Positions 1 to 12,025 of a DNA stretch of 64,000 nucleotides are shown piece by piece. Positions within the stretch are counted from its first letter, which is position 1. Each line of letters begins with the position of its first letter. The notes below the pieces were generated by a model. The model was not told the DNA's origin, ran no database searches, and saw only the letters and a program-made list of their open reading frames with translations. Source of the DNA: Hypomesus transpacificus (taxonomy: Eukaryota; Chordata; Actinopteri; Osmeriformes; Osmeridae). The stretch covers positions 7,497,275-7,561,274 of the forward strand of contig NC_061066.1 of assembly GCF_021917145.1 (NCBI RefSeq), read 5' to 3'. Position numbers and translations under genes: made by a program.

Positions 1-1100
1 CAACACTCAAAGAATAACACCAATAGCTGACGTAGTTGCTGTTTATCTCAAAGTTTGTGCCGAGAAACTTCTGAGCCGGTCTTCAGACAGGACACTCCAG
101 GGAACAGCAGCATCCCATTATAGGATGAGAGCGTCTGGACAGGCATGCAGCTTACTGATAAAGAGGGAATCACACGCAAACACTCAGCCAACAAGGATAT
201 CACACACACACACACACACACGCACACAGAGAGGACTGGCTAGTTGGTGGAGAGCAGCTGTGAGTGGGAGGATGCTGGCTGGGCTGGAGAACATCTCCTT
301 TAGCTCCCAGACAGACTGAACACACTCGCTAAGGAGCACCCCGCTGACACACACACACACAAACACATGCAAATACACACACAAAGACATATACATACAC
401 AGGCAATTTCCCACTGTCACACACACACACAAACACACAAACACATGCACAGGATATGTCCCACCGACATACAATCACACAAAAATCAGAGATGCACGCA
501 TCCCACTGGCACAGAGTACTCTTCTATCACTTCCCTCTTCAGGACCAATCAGCATTCAGCAGCGCTCCCCAGGACAGGGCCCTTTCAATCACACTGTCTC
601 CACAGCCAATCACACCATGATGTCAATCAGGAGACCAGCCAATCACATCAGTCTTTTCACCAGCACAGCTCAGCCTTAGCCACCGTTACATTTCCAGAGG
701 AAGTGATGTCGTAGCTGGTTGAAGAGCTCAGTGTGTGGAAATGACAGGCCAGTGTTTTCCTCATTAGTGCTGGTCACAGCACTGGATGCACAGCGAGGGC
801 TGGAGTGTTGACATGAGAGAGGGACTTCCAGCCCTGCGCTGGCGAAAGGAAGTGATGCGTTTATGGGGTTGAACCTATTTAAAGCACGCTAACATGGTAG
901 ACTATGATTGGCTGGCCCCTGGGGGCAGTGCCAGAGAGCTGCGATCTGATTAGCAAAAACACAAATCCAGATTCATGGACCAACCTGAGAACTGGCCTGC
1001 GAGGTAATGACTCTTTTAATGAAGCGCTAACTTCACTGGCTGGGACAAACACACACACAGATGCATTTACTGTGTATATATGTACATATTGATATGAGTG

Positions 1101-1265
<165 letters not shown>

Positions 1266-1368
1266 CTATGCACACCAGAGATATCTTCATTTCCTCACAG
1301 GCAGATGAGCTAGAACACAGCTTCCCTCCAACCTAATCAGGGTACGACTGAGAAGCTGGGAGGCAGCA

Positions 1369-1440
1369 AGAAAAAAAGGAGAGAAAGAGAGAGAGAGATA
1401 GAAAGGAAGAAAGAAAGAAAGAAAGAAAGAAAGGAAGAAG
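1369..1440. repeat. GAAA/GGAA purine tract
   Basis: Imperfect purine-only repeat with a (GAAA)n core, close to the GA array. It only marks low complexity; nothing suggests coding. Confidence 0.85.
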
Positions 1441-2032
1441 GACAAATAGAAATGAGACAGTTGGGTCAGAAAACAATACATTGTATTTGCATTAGGAGTG
1501 TAGTGGTTGTGGGTATGGGCGCATATGAATCCCACTTTGGAAGACATGAGCTACAGTAATAGATTCTGCTGGCTCTGGTGCCTATTGCCATCTGTGCATT
1601 TGAAGAGGACCTCAAAGACAAGGCAGTGTTATATTCTGTGGCTGCAGCTACCAACCCATATAACCCTTTTTGAATGTTTCCCTTACTCTGTTGATAGCCT
1701 GACTACTGTGAAACAGTGGCAGAACACTGCTGAAATCCTTACTTCACCTTCTAATTTGGCCATGCAGCCATGGAACGCTGCTGTGGTGGAAGGTGTTTTA
1801 ATGAGAACAGGCAAACCAGGAAGAATTCCTCCCCCCCACCCCCCGTTTTTGACATCCAGCAATGGAATCCCCCAATTATCTCACATCCTGGCAACCCTTG
1901 CCTGGGAAACACCCAAACTTCTCCCTAATAACTGCTTGTCCAATTAGGTTTGAGTGTTTTGTGAGGGCGGCAGGAGCCTCGTTAGCGGTGTTTTATTCCG
2001 CACTTCAAACGCTGCCGACTTTACACGCTAAC

Positions 2033-2532
2033 NNNNNNNNNNNNNNNNNNNNNNNNNNNNNNNNNNNNNNNNNNNNNNNNNNNNNNNNNNNNNNNNNNNN
2101 NNNNNNNNNNNNNNNNNNNNNNNNNNNNNNNNNNNNNNNNNNNNNNNNNNNNNNNNNNNNNNNNNNNNNNNNNNNNNNNNNNNNNNNNNNNNNNNNNNNN
2201 NNNNNNNNNNNNNNNNNNNNNNNNNNNNNNNNNNNNNNNNNNNNNNNNNNNNNNNNNNNNNNNNNNNNNNNNNNNNNNNNNNNNNNNNNNNNNNNNNNNN
2301 NNNNNNNNNNNNNNNNNNNNNNNNNNNNNNNNNNNNNNNNNNNNNNNNNNNNNNNNNNNNNNNNNNNNNNNNNNNNNNNNNNNNNNNNNNNNNNNNNNNN
2401 NNNNNNNNNNNNNNNNNNNNNNNNNNNNNNNNNNNNNNNNNNNNNNNNNNNNNNNNNNNNNNNNNNNNNNNNNNNNNNNNNNNNNNNNNNNNNNNNNNNN
2501 NNNNNNNNNNNNNNNNNNNNNNNNNNNNNNNN
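2033..2532. other. Assembly gap (500 N)
   Basis: Exactly 500 undetermined bases, the usual placeholder for a scaffold gap of unknown size. The true distance between the flanks is unknown, and upstream exons of slco1c1 could be hidden here. Confidence 0.99.
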
Positions 2533-2648
2533 ACAGGAGACTCAAGCTGAGATACGACACATTGCAGTTCAGCAGACACCAGGAGGAGAGGAGAGCTGGA
2601 ACTCAGGCTGGGTGTACAAAGGATTTTATCTAAGCCACAGTTAACCAG
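2533..2648 (+). other. slco1c1: Candidate 5' non-coding exon of slco1c1
   Basis: Non-repetitive sequence right after the gap ends in a good splice donor (CCAG|GTAAGC at 2649). It has no long open frame and lies upstream of slco1c1 on the same strand, so it fits an untranslated leader exon. Its 5' edge falls in the gap. Inference only; transcript data are needed. Confidence 0.35.
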
Positions 2649-2740
2649 GTAAGCCATAGGGAATTCATTCAGACACTTACAACAAGATGACCACATGTAT
2701 AACTAACATTCTGACAGTTGAGTAATTAGTAACGTTTATG

Positions 2741-2763
2741 TCTGTGTATGTGTGCGTGTGTGT

Positions 2764-2829
<66 letters not shown>

Positions 2830-2871
2830 GACACAGAGAGAGACACAGAGAGAGAGAAAGAGAGAGAGAAG
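2741..2871. repeat. TG then AG compound microsatellite
   Basis: A (TG)n tract runs directly into an (AG)n tract with ACAG interruptions. Low-complexity DNA in the presumed 5' region of slco1c1. Confidence 0.9.
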
Positions 2872-3142
2872 GTGTATTTCTGCAGGTGTGGTTGTGTTTG
2901 CGTGTGTAATGCCTTGTAAAGGTGCTTGTACAGTTGACTCTGTTGTTGTGAGAGTTGTTTTTATAATGAATGAGATTCCTGGGGCCTGCGCTTTGGGTGG
3001 GAGACTTAACCAGGCCAAATCTGAAGGGGATTATCAAAGTAAGACCAGAAAACAGTCAAACTGCCCCAGCCTTTGTTCAGCACTGCTACAGGCAACACTG
3101 TGAGAGTGAGGTCCATAACAGCATCTCTCTATTTCCACCCAG

Positions 3143-3250
3143 AAAGCGAACACAGTTTGATTCGAGCTTTTCATGGTGGATCATGGATCCAAAGGTGAAC
3201 TGACAGCTGCAGACATCACAAAGAAACAAACTTGGATTCTTAAGAGCCAA
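3143..3250 (+). other. slco1c1: Candidate second 5' non-coding exon of slco1c1
   Basis: The segment is bounded by a pyrimidine-rich acceptor (TTTCCACCCAG, ending 3142) and a donor (CCAAA|GTAAGTAA at 3251). It carries no extended coding frame and precedes the first coding exon by about 750 bases. Read as a leader exon by position and splice signals only. Confidence 0.35.
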
Positions 3251-4007
3251 AGTAAGTAACCTTCTTCATGACCTTAAAGTAGTCTTACTTTCTTTCAGTC
3301 ATACTAGATGGTTATGATTGAGGGAATGATTGTGTTTTCAGACTGACGTGTGGGTAAATAATAAAACTAGCATGTCATTGTGATTGTTTGTAAAGCCTTC
3401 CTGCAGGGGAAGGTTGACCATGAATTAAGACAAAGAGCTCCTTTGACTCATTAACATTGTAACCCAAACTAGACAGGAGCCAAGTGTCCTTGGAGACAAA
3501 ACCCGCTACTAAACTAAAAGTATATTTGATCAAGTCTCTCCACATGAGCCGTTCAGTTCAACTCTGGATAAACCCTCCATAGAGCTACAATAGATTTCCT
3601 CAGTTTCCATCAGAGTATTTCAGTTCTCCAGAGATCTCCTGCCCTATGTCTCCTCCTGCCCTCCCTCCTGCAGTGTCTCTCAGACCCTAAGCAGCAGGCA
3701 TCTGTGGGCCCAAAAGACAGACCACATATTATTTACTCACTGAGAAGAATTTAAGAGGCTTGTATTTCTGAGTTACAGTCCAGCATTGTAGAAAACAATG
3801 TTGTCAGGAACAAAAAGCATCTTCAGCCTTTTGGTCGATTATAGATTGAGAATGTGGTTCCCAATATGGAATGGAATGTCAAAAACAGTCACAACCTGTT
3901 ACAACATCATGTCCCACTGCCACAACCAGGCTGGGAGGGTGAATGAGGCTAACAGATGGTGCTCTGTGTACGTGTGGTTCCTGAGGGAGAAAGAGGCAGC
4001 TTCAGTG

Positions 4008-7000
4008 ATGGGGGATCCAGCAGAGGACAGAGAGAGGCTGACCAGCCAGCAAGCCCTGTGTGTCCCTGACCAGAAGACCTCCAAACCAGCCTGCTGCTCC
4101 ACACTCAAGGTCACTAAAGGGACAGTGCAAAACAAAAACAGAAAAAGAGTAAATAAATGTTGGAGGTCAGGGGGGCATTCCAGAAAGCAGGTTATGCAAC
4201 ATAACCAGGTTAGTTAACCCACCAGCTGATTCACAATGTTGCTACAACTCTGGGTGTCAGCTGGAGTTGTTGAGATCCTTTCAATATTTATTTTTCTCTA
4301 TGTTTAGGAGGTATGGGTTACTTGTGGAAAACAAATGTGTGTGACCTTAAATCGCTTTTATGGGAATGTCATCCAACATCAAAAATGAGTTTGAAGGAAT
4401 TTCTCAAGTGAAGATGTTGAGCTGGAGCCATGGTGATCGGTGATGAGGTTGTAGAGTGTTTCTAACACTTCTTCTCCTCCACAGATGTTCATCGTAGCTC
4501 TATCCTTCGCCTACTTCTCTAAGGCTTTGGCAGGGACTTACATGAAGAGCTCCATCACTCAGATCGAGAGGCGCTTCGATCTCTCCAGCTCCCTCATCGG
4601 ACTCATCGACGGCAGCTTTGAGATGGGTACCTGCCCACAAACATCTACAACCAACTTTCTGTTTTTTTCCCCCACTCACCTTCACTTCTAGTCGTCTGTT
4701 GAGCCTTGAATTACATTCTCTCGTCAGGTTAAGAACATGTCTTTGATACACCCTGAAGAGCAAGAGAGGTTTTAGGATGCTAACCTGGTCCTCGGTGGTT
4801 TAGATTGGTGTTGAATCCTGTTTGTCTTGGCTGTTTGCAGGAAACTTGCTGTTCCTGGCTCTGGTGAGCCATTTTGGAGCTAAGCTGCATCGACCTCGAC
4901 TCATCGGCATGGGCTGCTTCCTCATGGCCGTGGGCTCCTTTCTCACCGGCCTGCCACACTTCTTCATGGGACGGTGGGATTCCACGTGTAGATTACGAGT
5001 TTGTGTCAAAGCTGCAAGAAAAAGTGAAAAGAAATGACTGAAATGTATCTCTCCTGTAGATATAATTTTGACACGGTCATCCAGGGATCTCAGAATGAGA
5101 ACATCAGTATAGCCCCCTGTGCTCACCCCATGAGACAGGCCTCTGTTGTCCCAGAGATACTGATGGAACCATCCTCTGACAGCAACACAGGTAGGGTCAT
5201 GTTATCCACTCCAGCGTCTCCTGTCTCTGCGTATTGTGTCCAGTATTTGTAACTGTAAGGTATGTGTGTGTGTGTGTGTGGACAGCCTGTGTGAAAGACT
5301 CCAGCTCTCACATGTGGATCTATGTGTTCCTGGGGAATGCCCTGAGAGGCATTGGAGAGACCCCCGTCACACCCCTCGGCATCTCCTACGTTGACGACTT
5401 CGCCAAAGCCGAGAACTCTCCTTTTTACATCGGTGAGCTGTCTCACTGCAGACAGAGCCATCGCTCTCTCAGTCAATTCAGTGTGTAGATGTGAATCAGG
5501 ATGTAGTGGTCATTCAGTGTAGTTCCATTGGACTGAGGTTTCTGTAATGTGATTGGCAGCTTGTCTGCAGACTATCACTCTGTTGGGACCCATGTTTGGA
5601 TTTCTACTTGGCTCCTACTGTGCTAGGCTCTATGTCGATATTGGACATGTTGATATTGGTAAGTGGCACACATCAAACTCACTTACTGTCTTGTCTATTA
5701 TGTACTTGCGGTAAGTGTCAGTAAGCGTGTTGTTGTTTGTTTGAACTTTTATTGTGAAAGGGAACAGGGTGTGGTTTTCCTGGTGTGTGTGTTTCTTCCA
5801 GAGAGTGTGACCATCACCCCTAAAGACGCCCGGTGGGTGGGGGCCTGGTGGCTGGGTTTCTTTGTCTCCTCCATCATCTTACTACTAGCCAGCATCCCCT
5901 TCTGGTTCCTACCCCGCTCGCTGCCCAAGCAGGGCGAGGAGAACAAGCTTCCATCAGATACTCCAGAAGGGGTGGAGAATGGCACCAACCACAACAATAT
6001 GAAGATGGCCGACATTGCCAAAGGTAAGCTGACAGGAGGTGTGAGCAGATATGAAATGCTGTTAAAGCTCATCGAAAAAGACACAAAGCATCAAGAAGCG
6101 ACAGTCATTTTAGTTTTGTTGTTTTTCCACAGGCTTCCTGCCCTCCCTGAAGAGGCTGCTGGGAACTCCAGCCTACTTCCTGTTGTTGTGCGGCAGCATC
6201 CTGAAGTTCAACTCCTTCATCGGCCTGCTCACCTTCAAGGCCAAGTACATGGAGCAGCAGTTCGGACAGTCGGCATCCAGAGCCAACTTCCTCATAGGCC
6301 AGTCACAGCCCCTCACTGCTCATTACTGCACAAAAAGAACATGCTCACTATTCCAGCATAGATGAAGACTTTCCAGGAAAGGAAGAAAGGAAAAAAGGAA
6401 GCAAGAATAGAGGGAAAGGAGGGAGACACAAGTCTGTTCAAAAATAGACAGAATCTTAAAGCACACTTAAAACAGCCCTCACCCCTCAACTGTCAGATTT
6501 GATCAGTCTGACCTCACCCCTTCCTTCTCACTGCAGGTGTGCTCAACCTGCCAGTGGTTGCCATAGGGATCTTCCTGGGTGGTCTGCTGATGAAGAGGTA
6601 TAAACTGAGTGTTGTCTCTGGCGCACAGCTATCCTTCGTCACTTCCTTCCTTGCCTACCTCCTCCTCCTCCTCCAGTTTGGCACCAAGTGTGACAACGTG
6701 CCCATGGCCGGCCTGACCGTGTCCTACAATGGGTAAACAAGAACACCGGATCCCTCCAGATCCCACCTCATTACACCAGATCTCACCAGATCCCACCATT
6801 TGGCATCCCACCTGGTAACACCAGATCCACCATTTAGCATCCCACCTGGTAACACCAGATCACACCAGATCACAACAAGCCAAAGATCCCTGGTTGATCT
6901 CAACCAAAGACACTTTTTAAATATCTTTCTCCATATAATTCATGTAGTATTTCGATGCCACAGGGCGTCGGTCGACCATCTCTGGTAGATCCTGACGCTC

Positions 7001-9137
7001 TGTGTGTCAGGTGAGTGTGGTGTGGTAGTGAACTGTGACCTACCCCTCAGGACCCCAGGGCTGTCCTACAATGACAGCGAGCTGTTCTCTGAGTGTAACC
7101 AGGACTGCTCCTGCTCGGTCAGGGAGTGGGACCCTGTCTGTGCCCAGAACGGCCTCACGTACATGTCCCCATGTCTGGCTGGCTGCGTTGCATCGTCCGG
7201 CTACGGCAAGAACACGGTAACCACAAGGATGTTGGACGACACGGCATGTGCTCATGTGGTTTAGAATTATAGAGATGTCATATTCTAGAATGGTTCCTGA
7301 GTTGAGTACACAAATATTTCTATTGATATTACTTAAAAGAGTAAAACCTGCCGTATCAATACTTTCAGGCTAAAATAAGTATTCTTCTATTTCTTTTTTC
7401 TGTCATTTTTGATTCTCAATGTCTATTTTCCCACCAGGTGTTCCACAACTGCAGCTGTGTGTCCTCCTGGCCTCCAGGGGGCAGTGCTTCTGTGTCTCTC
7501 GGCCAGTGTCCTCGCGGCAGAGACTGCAGCCGCAGCTTCACCTCCTACATGGCCGTGTCAGTCCTCAGCTCCTTCATCAACTCTCTGGGAGCCACTCCAG
7601 GATACATGGTCATCATCCGGTCTGTGCCATCATCCATCACACCTAACATCAAGTCCTTCTCTCATTCCACACGTTTAAAAGGCTTGGTTTTGCTTTAGCA
7701 AATGTACTTTCTCTTTTACTTGACTTTACAGCTGGCTGGGGGGCCACGTTCCAAACCCTTTGGCAATCTTTCCTCCCTTCCTTCCTTCATTGAGGTGTTC
7801 ACTTTCCAGCACACCTTACGTGTGCTTCCTTCCTTTGTTTTTTCAAAGTCAAACCACAGCCAGCCAGTCAGTCAGTGTACACGTTCCAAACTTTCTCAAC
7901 AACATCCTCCTTCGCTTCAACTATTCACTAGCCTATCAGTGTCCCTGTTCTGATATGAATGACTCTGATTTAGATGCATCAAGCCGGAGCTGAAATCCCT
8001 GGCCCTGGGCATCCAGACGCTGGTGGTCAGAACACTAGGTAAACCTCCTCCTTTTCTCTGCTGACGTTTCAAGATGAAATACACATTCTGAGGTGTTGCT
8101 GTCGAGTGTCCAGTCTCAGGGTGTGGTGTCCAGGTGCCTACTGACCTGTACTGCCCCTGGGGACGGTAGGTGGCATCCCAGCACCTGTATACTTTGGGGC
8201 GCTGATCGACTCGACGTGTCTGAAGTGGGGCGTGAAGAAGTGTGGGGGCAGGGGAGCCTGCCGGATGTACGACTCTGACATGTACAGGTAAGCCTGCCTG
8301 AGATGGACGACGTGAGACATACACCTGTAGGGGTGCATTGAGCTTTCTCCGGTGCCTTCTCTGTAAATGTTGACACTGTTGGTAATACAGATTGAAGGTA
8401 CACTTTGAGTGCATGGGTCATGGGAGTGGCCTGTATGTGTGCATTAGTGTCTGTTAGATTGTGTGAGCGTGTTTCTCTGTGTGTGTGTGTGTGTGTTCTG
8501 GTCAGTGTTGTGATTTGCCCTGTGTTCTGCATGCAGAGTGATATTCCTGGGACTGATCACCTGTCTCAGTGGCTCCTCCTACATCTTCATCATTGCCGTC
8601 ATCATCCTCCTCCGAAGGCAGTTCCGAAAGGAAGGGGTCAAGCTGTTGGAACAGCCTGCCCCCCCAAACACAGGCATGGAACTCCAGACTCCCCCCAAAC
8701 TCCCCGAGGAGCGAGGACAGACCCCCACGGAGGGGAGGGGGGAGTTGGAAGGGGACGGGCTGCGCACAAAGCCCCAGACTGAAGGACAAACACCCCTCCC
8801 CTCTCACACAGGCACAGAGGCAGAGCCATCCCCCAGTCAAACAGGGACAGCCGCCGGTCTTCCTCCGCCCGACACAGGAGAGAAGGAGGAGGTTGTGGAG
8901 GAGGGGAGCCAGCTGGAGGAGAACCAGGAGGCCCAGGTGCACTGCTCTCCAGGGGGAGGAGGAGGGCAGAGAGGGTCCCATGAGCATGCCAACGGCTCAG
9001 TCGAAGGAGAGGGGCAGACTTGTCCCAGAGAGACGACCATCCCGAACCAGGAGGACCAGCTGTCACCCAGGGACAGAGACAGGACAAACCAGGCCGCTAC
9101 TAGCAGTCCTGTTAGTCTGCAGATACTGCCATCCTAA
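4008..9137 (+). CDS. slco1c1: Solute carrier organic anion transporter 1C1 (OATP1C1-like)
   Basis: Plasma-membrane OATP that in mammals imports thyroxine and other organic anions, notably at brain barriers. Fourteen coding exons join in frame: 4008-4109, 4485-4626, 4841-4973, 5060-5190, 5286-5432, 5560-5658, 5802-6023, 6133-6297, 6537-6732, 7051-7216, 7438-7619, 7974-8038, 8170-8287, 8537-9137. They give about 822 residues against 712 in human OATP1C1. Visible landmarks are [12 protein letters not shown] after TM1, the signature VGAWWLGFF, and a Cys-rich Kazal-type loop (exon 10) between TM9 and TM10. The start is chosen because its short N-terminus ends in CCSTLK, like human CCGELK. The last exon adds a cytoplasmic tail of roughly 170 residues rich in P, T, E and G that I do not recognise. 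Intron 8 appears to begin with GC rather than GT. In mammals this locus expanded into several SLCO1 genes; a single copy is seen here. Confidence 0.94.
6793..6860. repeat. 34-bp tandem repeat in slco1c1 intron 9
   Basis: Two near-identical 34-bp units containing CATCCCACCTGGTAACACCA lie side by side, with further CAGATCCCACC and CAGATCAC fragments on both flanks (about 6740-6875). A small intronic minisatellite. Confidence 0.8.
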
Positions 9138-9346
9138 ATAGACAAACAGCACTGGAACACACGTACTAAAGCGTGTGTCTAGTACGTACTCAACACACGT
9201 ACTAAAGAGTGGTAGCGCAATGTTAACACACACACATACACTCTCACTGCTGCCTGCTCTGTCCAAGAAGCACACCTTTGGGACCATGCAGGCAAAGACA
9301 CCTCTGTCAAACATTCCTTTTGTTAGTAAAGTTTGTTTTACATTGT

Positions 9347-9352
9347 AATAAA
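9347..9352 (+). terminator. slco1c1: Poly(A) signal of slco1c1
   Basis: Canonical AATAAA 210 bases after the stop codon, the first such hexamer downstream. It gives a short 3' UTR. Confidence 0.7.
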
Positions 9353-9606
9353 AAAAACTGAGTACATCTTCACTAAAGCCACCGTTATTACCAAACCTCA
9401 CGTGACCATTATAAATGAGTTGTTTGGAGTGGGATGCATTCTCTCAGAAACATTATTTTTCGGTCCAGTCATGTTGACTAAACAACAGTGAGCAAAACTA
9501 TCCAATTATACTATCTGTGAGTCATGCATTTAATTCAGTCCCAAGTGTGTGGCACGCGTAGTGGCAATGGTGGGTTCATGCATTGTGCTGTGACCCAATC
9601 AATGAC

Positions 9607-9642
<36 letters not shown>

Positions 9643-9728
9643 TCTGAGCAGTGTGACTGACACACACTTTTGCAATGTGTTCAGTTCACTCAGACATTCT
9701 AATGGGAACTGGCCTATCAGTGCTGCTC

Positions 9729-9846
9729 AGATAGAGAGAGACATAGAGAGAGAAAGAGAGAGAAAGAGAGACATAGAGAAAGAGAGAGGGAGAGAGAGAG
9801 AGAGACATAGAGAAAGAGAGAGGGAGAGAGAGAGAGACATAGAGAC

Positions 9847-9929
<83 letters not shown>
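9729..9929. repeat. GA-rich microsatellite with GACATAGA interruptions
   Basis: About 200 bases of GA repeat. The first half has a higher-order period in which GAGACATAGAGA recurs; the second half is pure GA. Confidence 0.92.
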
Positions 9930-9932
<3 letters not shown>

Positions 9933-10772
9933 TTCATTAACAGAGGGCTCATGATATCATCAACCTCCTTGACTGTGATCTCTGACCTCTGACCTGCAGA
10001 AGAGAGCAGAGTGTGGTTCATAATCATGTGTTATAATCATTTCCTCACCTGCATCGCCATGGGAACAAAGGGATACAGTAATCTAGCCAATAAGGGGTTA
10101 TCTGAGTTTTATTGCATTGCACCTGGAATGTAATAAACCTGACTCTCCACTTGGTGACAGTAAAGGAGTTAAATGGTGCTAACAGTAATTTGGGGCAAAA
10201 GGACGCTCAAAAGTGATGAAAGGTATCAAAGATATTGACAAAACATTGTCTTACATTTAAGAAATCATAAGTTACTAATTTTCTATGAGAACAAGCGCAC
10301 AACAGTTGTTATTGACACCAGAGAAGTTCTAGAAGACATGAACTGCCCTGTCCTCCACACTCAGCTCATGTTCTATTCTCACACTAGACGTGTCTCTCTG
10401 CCTCCTCCTCAACCCACCCAGATACTTCAAACTCCCCTCCTCTGTTCCTCCTCTCTTCTCAACCCTGTCACAAGATTGCTCGAACCAACCTCAACCTCAC
10501 AGTGACACTCAGAAATGTGTGTACGCATGTACGCACTCGTGTCGTTGCAGGTGTGTGTGTGCGCGCAAGCGTTTGTGTGTGTTGCAGTGTCCGTCAGAAG
10601 GCACACAGGACGGACAGACGGACAGACAGGCTTCCATTAAGCTAGTCCCATCCCACTAACTCTCCTCACCACCATGTCCCCAGGCTCAGGGCTGTGGGCA
10701 AAGCCCTGCACTTATCAGGAGCCTGCTATGACAGTGGGCCCCCCGGAAGCCTGCCAGTGGTGGGGGAGAGAA

Positions 10773-10889
10773 GGGGTCTGGGGGGTGAGGGGGTCTGGGG
10801 GGTGAGGGGGTCTGGGGGGTGAGGGGGTCTGGGGGGTGAGGGGGTCTGGGGGGTGAGGGGGTGAGGGGGTCTGGGGTCTGGGGGGCGGG
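10773..10889 (+). repeat. G-rich minisatellite, about 17-bp unit
   Basis: The unit GGGGTCTGGGGGGTGAG repeats head to tail about five times, followed by shortened units. Each unit carries two runs of at least four G on the + strand, so the array has strong G-quadruplex potential. Confidence 0.9.
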
Positions 10890-11540
10890 TGCCTGTCAGA
10901 GCCCACACACTTTGTGACGGGACACACCATGACAAGTTGACAACTTTCCTCAAGATCTGTGGTTGCGATCAGGACGTTTTTCTAACTACACATATCTGCA
11001 AAATATTTAATTGTTGATGTCCTTTGTGGAGGAAGGAGAACATGGCTCAGTGATTTGAACCCGAGTTCACTTTCTGAATATTCAGCTCACAGACTGAAGT
11101 CCACGGTACGGTTTCTAACACCCTCCCAGTCTGTGTACATTTCATCACCTCCGGATGAGCTAGGAGGTCGCCACAGACAGAACTCTTGGAAATAAGAAGT
11201 GAGTGCTTAGAGTTTGTCACCCCAGACACTTCATATAATGTCTTGGTGTAAAATGAATGTCTCTGGTTTCCTTGTTTCGCTGTCTTCAACCCAGAGTGAG
11301 TTTACAGAAAACCAACGCATTGCGCTGGTGATGATGATGACGATGATGACGAAGGTGATGATGAGGAGGATGACGTATGTGTGTGCGTGTGTGTGTGTGC
11401 AGGGAATGTGACCCTAGTTGTTTCTTCAAGTGAACCCCCATCCCTGTTAATGGAAAGACCAGGCTATATTTGGAGAGGCTGATGTCACAAGTGGTTGTCG
11501 GGGAAGCCTATAACAGTGTGCGACTGTGTATGTGTGTGTA

Positions 11541-11621
11541 TGTGTGTGTGACAGCCTGACTAAAGACGGCCACTGCACTAGGTTCTCTGGAAACAAAGAC
11601 TACTGGGCTCAAATACTGAGG
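11541..11621 (+). other. iapp: Candidate 5' non-coding exon of iapp
   Basis: Non-repetitive sequence about 400 bases before the iapp start codon ends in a strong donor (GAGG|GTGAGT at 11622). Mammalian IAPP has a non-coding first exon before the signal-peptide exon, so this is the likely equivalent. The 5' edge is a guess. Confidence 0.4.
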
Positions 11622-12025
11622 GTGAGTCTCTGAACCAGGTTCTTTTTGGCATTATCTCTCTCTTTGATTGTCTCACTGGATGGGGGTTGATGGTAATGAG
11701 GTTCAGAGATGTGTGCTGCAGCAAATGAGTTTTAAGGAAGTCTATACTTTGCTCTTGGTGATGCATTTTGGTTTTTATATTTGTCATTAGGCCTACAGGA
11801 GTTTTTTTTTAAATATATATTAGTTTTTTTATTGCATGTTGGAAGCGAAGATACCTTTATATTTCTGCCTTTCTGCAATGATTTCTCTGTGCTTTTGTGT
11901 TGGGGAATGCTTAGAGATGGTTCCCTGGATATTCCAGGAACGCAGCCCTCTCTCTAACTATGCTTAATCAGTGTAAGAGTTTATACAATGTAATGTTTCG
12001 TTCTTTAAGGAAACCCTCGTGCAAT

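Larger units (their letters stand above)
9353..11540. other. slco1c1-iapp intergenic DNA
   Basis: No coding exon is supportable. The stretch contains a TG tract (about 9608-9640), a GA tract (9729-9929), a G-rich minisatellite (10773-10889) and a GAT-type trinucleotide tract (about 11328-11375). Distal iapp control elements may lie here but cannot be recognised by eye. Confidence 0.6.

Noticed and set aside
1862-2696. Open frames spanning 1862-2696
   Set aside because: They run through the 500-N gap, so openness is meaningless.
3798-4007. Longer N-terminus for slco1c1 from an upstream in-frame ATG at 3798
   Set aside because: Upstream residues have no OATP similarity, whereas the ATG at 4008 gives a short N-terminus ending like human CCGELK. 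The upstream part is more likely leader or intron.
8502-9087. Proline/serine-rich open frames on the minus strand and in the +1 frame across the slco1c1 tail
   Set aside because: Shadows of the GC-rich last exon of slco1c1, whose own frame continues directly from TM12.
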